Shown: positions 54,471 through 64,000 of the stretch, piece after piece
Layout: every line of letters begins with the position of its first letter
Position numbering within the stretch: the stretch's first letter is position 1
Source of the DNA: Trametes villosa
Taxonomy: Eukaryota > Basidiomycota > Agaricomycetes > Polyporales > Polyporaceae
Assembly: GCA_002964805.2 (NCBI GenBank)
Contig: PUDQ02000016.1
Span: 1 to 64,000 of the forward strand
Length of the DNA stretch: 64,000 bases
Direction of reading: 5' to 3'
Program-made: the position numbers and the translations under genes
The notes under the pieces: generated by a model
The model's input: only the letters and a program-made list of their open reading frames with translations
Told to the model about the DNA's origin: nothing
Database searches by the model: none

Positions 54471-57400
54471 ACAGCCTGCTTCCTGCTGTGAGACCTGCCT
54501 ACCTACGCGCTCTCTGACTGAATTGCACAGGGGCTCCGCTTGCCTCCAGGAGTCTCTTGCTTATGCTCACTGTGCGTTTTTTCTCTACGATCCGTCTACT
54601 GTACTGTGATATCCGGGAGTCCTCAGGCTGATCTCGCGCGTTCACAGGTCTCCCACTCCGAGCCCCGCCCGCCCAATTGCGCTACAAATGCGTCGCCGGA
54701 CTCCCGTGATGGGCCACATGAGAGCCCCAATGTATTATATTCATTCTAGATATCGCATTTTTGCTGCATTATATCCATGGCGCACACCTCGCGCCCGAGC
54801 CGTGCGCTGTTCGGGACCGTGGAGGCGTGCTCTCGCCCAGTGTGCCTGCAGCATACGCGCGAAACTAGATTAAGCTATAGTATTACAAGCAAGGGGTTCT
54901 AGTTGGCTACAACACCTCGCGCGAGGTGATATAGGGCCTGTCAGAGTGCTACAGCATCCCCCGCGCCACGATGCAAGACCGCGAGCGGGAGCCTGTCGCC
55001 CGCTACAGGCCCTCGCGCCACCTCTTGCAGCGTCCTCGATCACGATATGCTGACCTAGTAGAGCCCATGGATTCGCGTCAGCAATCAATCTTGAACTACG
55101 AATGCTACAGCGTACTACTGAAGCTACAGCGTCTTACATCCGTCTGTATGCTTCATACCCATTTTGCTGATGCGGTGACCTGCCAGCCTGGGGCTGGACG
55201 CCTGAACGCCGGGCGTCGAACGTTGAACGTCAGCTGGCGCTGAGCGGAGCTCCCGCGCGGCTTCTAACTGATAAGTCTGTAGCGCCGACGAACGGCATCA
55301 CCCACTACCGGGCCAGGATACGCAGTAGTGGGAAGTAGGATGTATCATGGCGCATGGTGTTACACGAGTGTGTAGACAGGGCTACGGAAGAGATATAACT
55401 GTGCAACGCCTCGCCCCTGGTGCTACACAGTCCTATAGGCGCGCGGGATGTGTCTACAGCGTGTGGGTCGAGCGATGAAGGGAATAGCAGTCAATGCATA
55501 AGAAAAGTCGGTTAGTACAGAGCTTGCCATTCCAACCTTTGTGATACGTAGAGCGTTACATGGAGAACAAACACCTGCAAGACCAGAAGGATGCTGAACG
55601 GCGTAGTGGGGGCTCCCACTCGAGCAAGGGAACTGTGATAAGTCGTGTGTTAGGGCATATTACTGTAGAGATCAGACCGTAGCGGCGGCGGGTCTGGATG
55701 TGACAGGCCCGATACGATGCGGCGGAGCGGCGGGGTTCCCTGCCCTAAGGTCATATACACCCCCGGGCGAACCCATCACAACGGCGAGGGCTCTATGTCG
55801 ATGGGCCTTCCCTGCCCTAAGGTCATATACACCCCCGGGCGAACCCATCACAACGGCGAGGGCGCCTGGTATGTAGACGCTTGATATCTTCGGGGATCAT
55901 TGTAAAACCCCGCCTTCACCTCGAGCAGACGGTTGTTAATGCACTGCGTATATACATAGCAGCTAGTGCATGATAGAACTGGAATCCCGATGGATAGGGT
56001 GAACGGAGCAAGACAATTGGAACGCGCGAACATGATGATGAAGGTCCAGGAGGGGTTCGAGAATCGACACGGTCCCAGCGTGAGAAAAAGATGAGGCTCC
56101 TCACGTGACTGGAACAAAAACGAGGGGGTACTAGTAGTCGAGAGGCCACAAAGACCCACTACCGTTACCGGTAGCGGGAATACTATGTAGTATGTCCTGC
56201 ACGACAGCGGCCTGGTCATACGCGAGACCGTGAACAGCAATCGTTAAAAGCGGAGATAGGGGAAATGGGACGAGGGGTAGAAAACTACCCTGTTGAGAGA
56301 GCCTGAGAGGTCGTTCTGAGTCCTTGAGGCGGTACTTGTCGAGTGCGCCGGCAACCACTGGCGACTGCCAGGAGTCCAACCGTGCCTGAACCATCTTACG
56401 AGGTATTGCTAGCGGTAGGAGGACACACAGCTCGTGTATGGGGCCCGAGCGTCGCAGACCGGGTGAGTGACGTGAAGGCCAACGCGGGCGAGCGGCTGCG
56501 GCGCCGGCAACTTGCAAGCAGGTAGTAACATGTCAAGTCACTGTCAAGTGGCGGTGTGGTGGATGCGCGCGGGGGGTATCCGGGGTCCGGGTAGGTATCC
56601 AGATATCCTCGAAGCTCGGAGTCGGAGCAGTGTCGGAGCGCTGAGCGCTGAGCGCCCGTTGAACTTGCACGCTGCACGACCACATTCTAGGCTTCACTGG
56701 GGTTGACATTCATCCGCCGCTATACGTTAAACGTTAAACCACGGAAGAATCAAACCGTCGCCGCTAGTCTAGTAATATTACAAGCACTCGCGCCGCCTAC
56801 CAGCTATCTACTGGCTGTGGGTTGAGCTCGAAGTCAAACACTGCGTCGAGTCGCCGACAGCTCTATCAACACGTTCTGCCACACTTCCGTCCCACCCCCG
56901 CTATAGTCTAGAATCGGCACCTCTTGCCTTAGTACTGTACACCGGCGGCAGGCACTCTGTCTCGTCAGTACGAGCTAATCACGGATGCATTGCTCGACCA
57001 GGATCCGATGGCTTCCTTGGGATATGGTTTAACCCAGTGACGTTCTGCGAGCAGACGATAGATCTGCTAACAGTTACTTCAAGTCACATGCTGACCCAGG
57101 AGGGGGCTGAAGGCAGTCGGTACGGTCCGCCATGCATTCTCAGGAACTGTGGATGACCCGAGCACAACTTCGCGTACTGTAGGCGGGTCTGCCGAGGAGA
57201 TGGCGTTGTAAGTAACACACGGTGGCGGCGCCACTCATGGCAGTTCATGGCGCGGGTCGCTGTATTCGAGGTGTACCTTGAGGGTCATGACAGAAGCGGC
57301 GAATCTCAATTTCAAACAGCCTGCGCAGGATACATAGCCTCCCTAGGCAGACGTCCAAGACGCCAATGGGCAAGTACGGTTTCCGGTGACAGGGCAACTC

Positions 57401-58049
57401 GGAAGCACTACGCGTGAGCGCTAAAGCGAGAAGAGACGACTGAGGTCTAAAGCCCAGCGAGAACGGCGCATTTCCGTGTATATCCACACATATCTGGATC
57501 GTCTCCCCCTAAATAGATAGACACGGATATACGCGGATATTCAAACGGTCGTTTAGATATATGCTGTAGAGTTCTGCGTCGATCCACGTATATCTGCAGT
57601 GTTCTGCGCATTTTCGAGCAAAGGGGATATATACGGATATATACGGATACATCCTGGGCCCATGCTACTACTGGTATAAACCGGAAACCCCCGCGCGCGA
57701 TCCCGGTCGTCCCCGCAGACCCAGGGGACGTCCGCGTAAGAGGTGCGAAGTCGTGACCGTGCGTCCGAGGCCCTGTGCGAGGCGCGCACGGCCGCGCGAG
57801 ACTTGGGATGTTGTGGGTGCGTCACAGGAGGTCGGACTAGGCTGAACAGAGACAGAAGACGCCAGCCAGAGGAGGAGGGCGACGAGTCGAGGTAGACGAG
57901 AAAGGACCGGCAGAGACAGGACAGCCATCACGGACGGCGGAGATCGAGACAGCGCAGACTTAGACCAAGTAAAGACAGTAGAGAGCCGGCGTCGAGCAGG
58001 CAGAGGGGCGAGAGGAATCATAGACGACGGCCTGAGATGCTAGACACCC
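54471..58049. other. 3.6-kb gene-poor accessory DNA
   Basis: No credible ORF is present. The stretch has palindromes (ACCTCGCGCGAGGT at 54914-54927; CCCACTACCG/CGGTAGCGGG near 56158-56181; CCCACTAC...GTAGTGGG near 55301-55333), recurring GCTACAG words (54950-55130), a 56-bp direct repeat (55736-55863) and GGATATA-rich sequence at 57475-57650. It may be the decayed flank or non-coding left part of the Tnp2 element. Confidence 0.5.
55736..55863. repeat. 56-bp direct repeat with 72-bp period
   Basis: The segments 55736-55791 and 55808-55863 appear identical. Both contain CCCTAAGGTCATATACACCC and CGAACCCATCACAACGGCGA. A 16-base stretch separates them. An exact copy implies a recent tandem duplication. 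Confidence 0.85.
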
Positions 58050-60384
58050 TCAAGGCGGAGGGGAGTCGCCCCGCGCTCCGTCCGTGGCCGCGTACATCTA
58101 AGCATTGCATCAGTGCGTGACCGCGGGCTCGTGTGGCGAGAGGAGCAACGACGCTTACCTGGCGGCGGTAGGGGTTTTTGGTCTTGTACCAAGCATCGTA
58201 CTCGGCGCGCTTCCCTTCGGGGTTCTTGCGTGCCCAAATCCTGGCGCAAATATCCCTAGAGTGAGAAGGGTTAGCCGACACGATGTGGATGCCAGGTGTG
58301 ACGCACTTCGGCTTGCGGTGGTCCTCGTCGTCCACGGGAGGCCAAGGAGTACTCGGGCCTACCGGACGCGGCTTGGGCTTGGCCCTCTTGGGTTTCTCAG
58401 TCACCACAGGAGCGGTAGCAGACGGAGGCGCGGTGGTCGCGGGCGCTGTGGAGGCGGCAGAGGATGAGGTGGTGGGCTGGGGAATGGAGGCAGGCTCGGG
58501 CTGCGGGTCGCCAGTTGACGTGGGCGCGGTGGCGGTGGCGTTGGCCAGGGGCCGGCACGGCGGGGGTGGCGCTGGCGGCGCGGTCTTCCAAGAGAGGTTC
58601 GCTCTGGATAACACGGTGTCAGCCTGGTACGTCCCATGTAGACGTGTCACTCACAGAGGGTTCCGGAAGGTTACCTGCCACCATTCACAGCGGTCAGTAT
58701 GGAGGTCCAAAACGAGCATTTATGCACATACAATGGCGGGCGTAGGAGGGTCCTCGTGCCCGTCTTGTGGCTTCTCTTGTGATGCAGTGGGTGGACTAGT
58801 AGCTGCGGGGGAGGGCGGACTAGTAGCAGCGGGTGGGCCGGTCGACACGGGAGAATTGTCGCGGTAGGAGAGAGACGTCGGGGTGGGACTGATGGGGGTT
58901 GTGGGCTGAGTCAGAGAGGGGGCGGGCGAGAGGGAGCCTGTGCGCGCCTGCTTGTTGGGCAGCTCCTCGGTGTCGGTGTCAGCGAGCTCACGATGGCTGA
59001 GTAAGCCCGGACCGTCGCCGTCTGCAGCTTCACCTTCCGGAGAGGGCGACATCCGGAAAGGTGCGTCGGCGAGTGCCTTACCGACGTTAGCGGCACCCGC
59101 GAGATCTTGCTCCTGATCGATATCGTCCTTGTTCTTCACATAGACTACAAAGAGTTCAGTATATGCGCATATACCGGGTCAGGTTACGTATAAGCGCACC
59201 AACGGCCTTCCCTTTGTTCTTCTTGGCGAGCTTCTTGTAGGCCTTGGCCTTCGCCGCAAGCCGTGCCAGGCGGGCCTCGTACTTTTTCTTCCACTGGGAG
59301 TAGTTGGCTTTGATAGCCACCTTGTCGACCTTCCAGTTGTCTTCACAGAGCTGGAGTTCGAAGCACTGAGACCGCATCCAGTGGTGGTACTTGAGGGCGA
59401 TCTGAGCATCGATGCCCTGTTGCCAAGTCGCCGGTGCATGCTTGTTCCGGTGAAGGTAGACACAGAACTCCCGGAAGCGACGGCAGATCGTGCCCGCGCG
59501 GTGCCCGCCGACGACGTTGCCCTCGGCATCAGTGATGAACGTGAATACGACATTCTCATCGTTAGCCATGCACGTGGGCCCTTTTTGACCCTTTTCGTCT
59601 CCGGGCGCGGTGCTCTCCGCTGTGTTCGGCTTCCACTCGCATCGGCGCCAGTGGGGGACCTAGCACAATGAGTACGTCGGTGCCCTGTCACAAGGGAGGA
59701 TGCATACGCACTTTGGGGAAGTGCTCGCGTGAGCGCGGCTTGTCGATGTACCACCCGTTCGCGTCAACCTCCGGCACATAACGATCCGAGGGCTCGGCCG
59801 CGCTGCCGCTGCCAAGCCGTCGCGCTCAATCACCAAAAATGGCCGAACAGGCACATACACTCACCGTGTCAAGTTCCTGTCGGACGCCGGTGAGCCGAAA
59901 CCTTGGTGCACGATCCGAGATGGCTAGACTCACCTGAGATAGGTCATTTGCAGCTGGAGGGCCTGCATTTGTTGCTCCGCCCATACGTCTGGGACTATCC
60001 CTGGAGGGAAGCCTGGTGTAGGTGGGCGTGCATTGATCCCACCCGGGGCCTGTCAAATGATATCAATGTAAGCATCCCAGAATGTGGACCTCAAGTGAAT
60101 GGGCGGACCGGCATCGTAGTCAGGCCTCCGAAGCCGAGCAGAGGCCCGCCAGCGCTGAGAAAACCTTGCATGGCTAGGCCCAGAGGTCCGCCTTGCGAAG
60201 ACGAAGTCCAAAGCTCCGGGCGTCCGGGGATCTGGCTCGAGGCGCCAGGCACAGTGCCGGGAACCCAATTTTCTTGGCCATTGTTGGCGACTGTTCCGCC
60301 GAGATCTGCGGGTAGCATCGGCGATGCTGAGCCAGACCCACCTGAGGTGGGTGAGAAGATTTGCATGCCGAGATGGGGTTGCAT
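58050..60384 (-). CDS. multi-exon accessory gene of a Tnp2-type transposon, unknown function
   Basis: The start is the ATG at 60384-60382 (MQPHLGMQIFSP). Exons read downstream include the Gly/Pro-rich first exon to about 60109, a segment with GFPPGIVPDVWAEQQMQALQ (coiled-coil-like), FRLTGVRQELDT, RYVPEVDANGWYIDKPRSRE, VPHWRRCEWKPNT running into MANDENVVFTFITDAEGNVV, RAGTICRRFREFCVYLHRNK, and KVDKVAIKANYSQWKKKYEA with a Lys/Ala helix. An acidic linker, a Pro/Ala/Thr-rich stretch and EYDAWYKTKNPYRRQ follow, ending at TGA 58050-58052. Every junction I checked has GT-AG and matching phase. The Trp/His/Arg-rich central block resembles DNA-binding accessory proteins carried by basidiomycete CACTA-like elements. 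I have no family name for it. It lies next to the transposase and is divergent from the ORF at 60550. Confidence 0.65.
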
Positions 60385-60549
60385 ATTGTGAGGACGTGAG
60401 TGTATGCGACGGACAGAAGAGGGATGGTAGTAGCTCGAGACAAAAGAGGAATTTTTCTGGAGGGGCGACGTATACCTTCGCGGGAAATGCCGTGCCATTT
60501 TAGGTCGCACACTGCTCTCCGTCTTGGACCATCTCCAGCCATCCTCGCC

Positions 60550-61476
60550 ATGTCTACCTACCACCAGGCACTACTCTCGGCATGTATGCTCTCTACCAAG
60601 AAGTTCTCCTTGATGAAAACTCCCCACGGCACTCTCGCCATCCGTCTACTTGACTTGGCGGCACTCTCTTGCACTCTGGCTTGCGATCACGCCGAGATTG
60701 CCTCGCCCGACCCCCAGCACCTTCGCGAGGATCAGGCACGCCTCGTGGCCGCCCTGACGGCCGTCATTGACACCATGCAGGCACCGGCCTCCTCACCCCA
60801 GGGGGCGCGGGATGTTTCAACTGAACTCATCAAGACACCTGCGCATCTTAGCGCGGCAGCGATGGGAACTCTTGTAGAGGCCCTTGTCCCACGCCTACAC
60901 CAGCCCGTTCAAGATGCTATTGTCTCGACTATAATCCCTGCTCTGGCTGAACCTCTGACAGACGAGCTGCGCGACTGGATGCTGGATGATCTCGAGGGCC
61001 AACTGCTACAGCGGCTGCGAGGCCCACTCCTGGAGCGTCTCCTGCCCGAGCTTCGGATGGACATAGCAAGACTAGCGGAGTCTACCGTGGACGCGCAGGC
61101 GCGCCTGTCATCTCCAGAGATCTCGCCTGGCCAGGATACCTCCGCGGCTGCCTGGGCGGATCTCGGACCATCTCCTCCCGCCGCCTATGAGTCATCCCCT
61201 TCCCCGGCACCGTACTTGGACTCCGACCTGCCTGTGGCCCCCACGACTGAGCTATCTGCGGCGCGCGTGGCGCTTTCCCCTCGTGCTTGTGTTGCTACCT
61301 CTCCTCCTTGCAAGAGGTCGCCATCGCCCGCGCTCGAGTACCTTCCCCTCTCGGTTCCCCCGGCCGCACGCTCCGCTCCAAGCCGTGCTGCTCAAGCGCA
61401 ATCGTTCAGGCCGCCCGTCCCGAAGAGACGTCGCACGCGCGCCATTGTCGAGTCGGATGCAGAGGATCCGGGGTGA
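60550..61476 (+). CDS. single-exon accessory ORF between transposon genes
   Basis: The ATG at 60550 lies in CGCCATGTC; the intronless frame of 308 codons ends at TGA 61474-61476. The N-terminal part is helical and Leu/Ala-rich (LLSACMLSTKKFSLMKTPHG, LTDELRDWMLDDLEGQLLQR, LLPELRMDIARLAESTV), suggesting a dimerising coiled coil. The second half is Ser/Pro/Ala-rich and ends in a basic PKRRRTRAIVESDAEDPG, a likely nuclear localisation signal. It is flanked by the accessory gene (166 bp, divergent) and converges on the transposase. No family is recognised. Confidence 0.6.
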   Translation: MSTYHQALLSACMLSTKKFSLMKTPHGTLAIRLLDLAALSCTLACDHAEIASPDPQHLREDQARLVAALTAVIDTMQAPASSPQGARDVSTELIKTPAHLSAAAMGTLVEALVPRLHQPVQDAIVSTIIPALAEPLTDELRDWMLDDLEGQLLQRLRGPLLERLLPELRMDIARLAESTVDAQARLSSPEISPGQDTSAAAWADLGPSPPAAYESSPSPAPYLDSDLPVAPTTELSAARVALSPRACVATSPPCKRSPSPALEYLPLSVPPAARSAPSRAAQAQSFRPPVPKRRRTRAIVESDAEDPG

Positions 61477-61600
61477 AGAACACTTGGGGGCTCGCGAGAC
61501 ATAGCAGGTGTGGCAGATGAGGCAAGCAGGAAGCATTCGTATTCGAGCTTAGATATACTTGTACAACATTTCCGATGCGCAGAATGGTATGTAATCGTGT

Positions 61601-64000
61601 CTACTCGTCGTCGAGATCATCCTCGCGCCCTTCCATGGGCTCCAACGCTCGTCCCCCGAGCAGCGCTACATCGAGGCCCGGTTTCTCCACGACAAAGAAT
61701 CGATTGGCGTATATCTCGGCGGCTTGCGGATGGGCGGACTCGGTGGGAGTTGTCGGCAGGGGGACCATAGCCACGACGGCGGCGATGTCGGCGACATCAA
61801 TCACTTCTCGGGCGTCTTCGCCGGGGTACTCGCACGCGAGTACAGTGTTCTCTGTCTCCTCGAGGATCGCTGCGTCGGGTTCCGAGAAGGGCGCGATCAT
61901 GGCGACGGCCCGTTCGATGCCTGCGACCCGAAGCAAGAAGTAGTATTGTACCTCTGCGAAGCGGCTACGCTCGCCGACGAGCTGTGTTGTAAGGAACAAT
62001 CAGTAAAATAGCGTATAAAATATCATGGCGCACGCACCTTAACCATGCGCGCCCTGCGTGGTGTGCGCCCGCGCATCTCCAGCGCGCACTCCTTCCAGGC
62101 TGTGCGCGCGATTTGCCCGTTAGGCAGGTGTAGACGGGCCCAGCGCCGCACGAGGGGAGTCCAGCCCGGGGCCGGTGAGCCTGCGCGTGCGAGGTAGGTC
62201 AGGATAGCCGCACCCTCGGCGACAACGACGGTGCGCGAGGTCGAATCAAACGCGCGCAGCAGCACAAAGCCTCCGTCCAACTCCCGGGCCCCGCGCGGAA
62301 GCCCTGGCTCCTCCGCGAACACCGGAATCATGGCCTTGAGTGCGTTCACCTGCGTGCGGCGGAGTGCGCGTTCCGACACGTTCGCGTACGGTGTGCTGTG
62401 CTGTTTGATCTCCCGCGTGATGTTTCCGATGTAATTTTCGAGGGTCCATTGGGTGTAGAGAGTTCCGGGGCCACAGCGGTAGACCTCGTTGACGATGTGG
62501 ATGGTTGCATGGAGGCTGTGACGGCAGATGTGAAGGCGTTCGCGGCGGCGGTCGACATACAGAGTCTCGACCGCTTCAGCGTGTTCGACGAAGTTGGTGT
62601 GTGCCTCAACGAGCTGGGCAGCAGGCAGGCGGCGCTGGAGGATGATGCGCACTCTGCGAACAAGCTTGCAGAAAGGCCGGTAGTAGACGGGGCGCTGGAT
62701 GCCGCGGAGGAGGCCGGGTAGGAGGCCGTAAACGTACAGAAGGTATTCCCAGGCCTTGTAGCCACTGTTGATCTTCTCGGCGGGGTTCCTGGGAGGGCGA
62801 TCGAAAGAACCAGGGAGGCAATGTGTCGCCTCCGCAACGAGCTGTCCGTGAGCATCCCAGAGGTCCTTGTTCATGAACACAGCCCAGTCCCAAGTATCTT
62901 TGCTGTCTGGCGGATCGCATGTCAGGGAGCCGCGGAGTAGTCCCAGCACGAGGTCGGTGAGGTTGAGGGAGATGAGGTGCATTAGATCAGCGCCGAAGAC
63001 GTCGGGAACCCCCAACATCCGTGGGATGCCGCTGAAGATACTCGGCTTGGCAGCCCGTGCGAAGCCGGTTGCGGGCGTAGACGGCGTTGTTCGCCGACGA
63101 TTCGACCGCGCGCAGGTTCTCCTCATAGCGCGCACGGGTCTGCGAGGCGGTCTCGGTGTTCTGAGCGCGGAGGGAGACGTCGGGGTGATCGGAGTCGAGG
63201 GGCGGTTGGGGCTGTAGCGCTGCAGGATAATACATGGGCCCTCCGATTTTGTTCCGCCCCCGGAGAGGGCAGTATAATCGGCAGCCGTGCGCACCTTGGT
63301 GACCGACGAGGCCGTTGAGATAGGCCATCGCAGGACCATCCGCTGTGGCGAGCAAGAGGTAGACGTGTGACTTGAAAAGACGGTCTTCAGCAGCGTCCCA
63401 CACTTCGAGCCCGTCGCGTTGAAGGGCGGCGAGGTGATAGAGGCCCGGATAAATGAAGGAGTCGATATTCTTGGGTTTCTTCGGGCCGCCGATGACCGCA
63501 CCCGGGAGGACGAAGCGCTTCTTGTAGCGCGAATCCGGGGGCAAGTCGAAGAGGACCAAGACGGTGAACCAGCAGTCAGATGTCTTGGACTTGTAAAGCT
63601 GGGCACCGTCAATAGAAAACATAAGTACCATATCCTCATCCTTGATAGCCTGCAGCCTCTCCTTCTCCTGGACGGCCCCGAGGTACGCCTCGCCGTAGTA
63701 GATGTCGTCATAGTCAGGTGTGGTGTTCGGAGCACGCGCGGCGGCGTCCAAGATGCGGTGAGTCTCCCGAGCGTGATGCTTCATCAGCGTGGCGGTGGCT
63801 GGCGAGGACCACACGGCCTGAAGCTGGGGCCCGAGCGGGTAGGTTTGGAAGGTCCGTCGAGCGACTTGCTTGCCTTGGGCGAGCCTCCAGATGTCGTACC
63901 GGGACTCTCCACAAAACGGACACTGCTCGTAAACGGCGAAAGGGCCGACGTACGCGAGGCAGGTGTTGATGCACATGTCTGTGTGGATCGAGTCGATCCC
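61601..64000 (-). pseudogene. Tnp2-family (CACTA/EnSpm) transposase, frameshifted, cut by window edge
   Basis: Reading from the right edge: HTDMCINTCLAYVGPFAVYE, a zinc-binding CPFCGESRYD, FSIDGAQLYKSKTSDCWFTV, FDLPPDSRYKKRFVLPGAVI, GGPKKPKNIDSF, DGPAMAYLNGLVGHQGAHGC and CPLRGRNK. Then, in another frame, KPSIFSGIPRMLGVPDVFGA, DLMHLISLNLTDLVLGLLRG, PGSFDRPPRNPAEKINSGYK, WTLENYIGNITREIKQ and LRRTQVNALKAMIPVF. A GT-AG intron (61982-62037) leads to the last exon (61981-61601), ending VVEKPGLDVA and an acidic tail. This order is that of agaricomycete Tnp2 transposases. One extra base near 63068 shifts the frame between YARN and GFARAAK, so this copy is probably inactive unless that is an assembly error. 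The 5' end lies beyond the window. Confidence 0.9.

Larger units (their letters stand above)
58050..64000. mobile_element. partial CACTA-like (Tnp2) DNA transposon with accessory genes
   Basis: The transposase and two flanking unassigned genes form one cassette next to gene-poor repeat DNA. The right end is outside the window. I could not identify the CACTA terminal inverted repeats or the target duplication; candidate CACTAC-containing palindromes lie near 55301 and 56158. The limits given are those of the genes, not of the element. Confidence 0.7.

Overview
The window looks like a chromosomal segment of an agaricomycete (mushroom-forming basidiomycete), most likely a wood-decay polypore-type fungus. 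Reasons: GC-rich coding sequence, almost every gene split by 45-70 nt GT-AG introns, several exons under 25 nt, a cytochrome P450 family with tandem copies, and a basidiomycete-type Tnp2 (CACTA/EnSpm) transposon. Exon joins below were made by reading splice sites by eye and checking that the phases close. All spliced genes called at high confidence close to an intact frame.

Layout. Bases 1-4400 form a repeat-rich accessory region. It holds a run of about 17 back-to-back short hairpins (60-683), a GCGGA-rich repeat tract (2040-2760), two structurally matched composite repeats (3542-3711 and 4198-4396), and two unassigned minus-strand ORF groups. A velvet-domain gene lacking its N-terminal half follows (4438-5394). 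Bases 6530-11349 hold two tandem P450 paralogs, the first broken by a 1-base deletion and the second intact; a third relative lies at 39966-42202 with an in-frame stop.

The core (11.8-51 kb) is a dense housekeeping block: mitoribosomal mL44, an M20 carboxypeptidase of the CPS1 type, a LIM-RhoGAP protein, ribosomal uS19 and P2, a Zn2Cys6/Fungal_trans factor, V-ATPase subunit G, symplekin/Pta1, Pol III subunit Rpc4/Rpc53, an Hpt1-type phosphoribosyltransferase, a mitoferrin-type carrier, TAF10, a Gfo/Idh/MocA oxidoreductase, SAGA Hfi1/Ada1 and a makorin. Several are divergent pairs sharing 170-440 bp (uS19/P2, VMA10/PTA1, RPC53/HPT1, HFI1/makorin). Gene expression is a common theme: translation (mL44, uS19, P2), transcription (Rpc4, TAF10, Hfi1) and mRNA 3' processing (symplekin).

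The right end is accessory again. It has a second Zn2Cys6 protein with the cluster placed internally (51891-53079), about 5 kb with little or no coding sequence (53.1-58 kb) carrying direct repeats and palindromes, then a Tnp2-family transposon (58050 to beyond 64000) with two accessory genes and a frameshifted transposase cut by the window edge.

The most unusual signals are the hairpin array at 60-683 and the paired composite repeats near 3.5 and 4.2 kb. In the latter the architecture is kept while the repeated words differ between copies but match within each copy. No CRISPR array, rRNA or convincing tRNA was seen.
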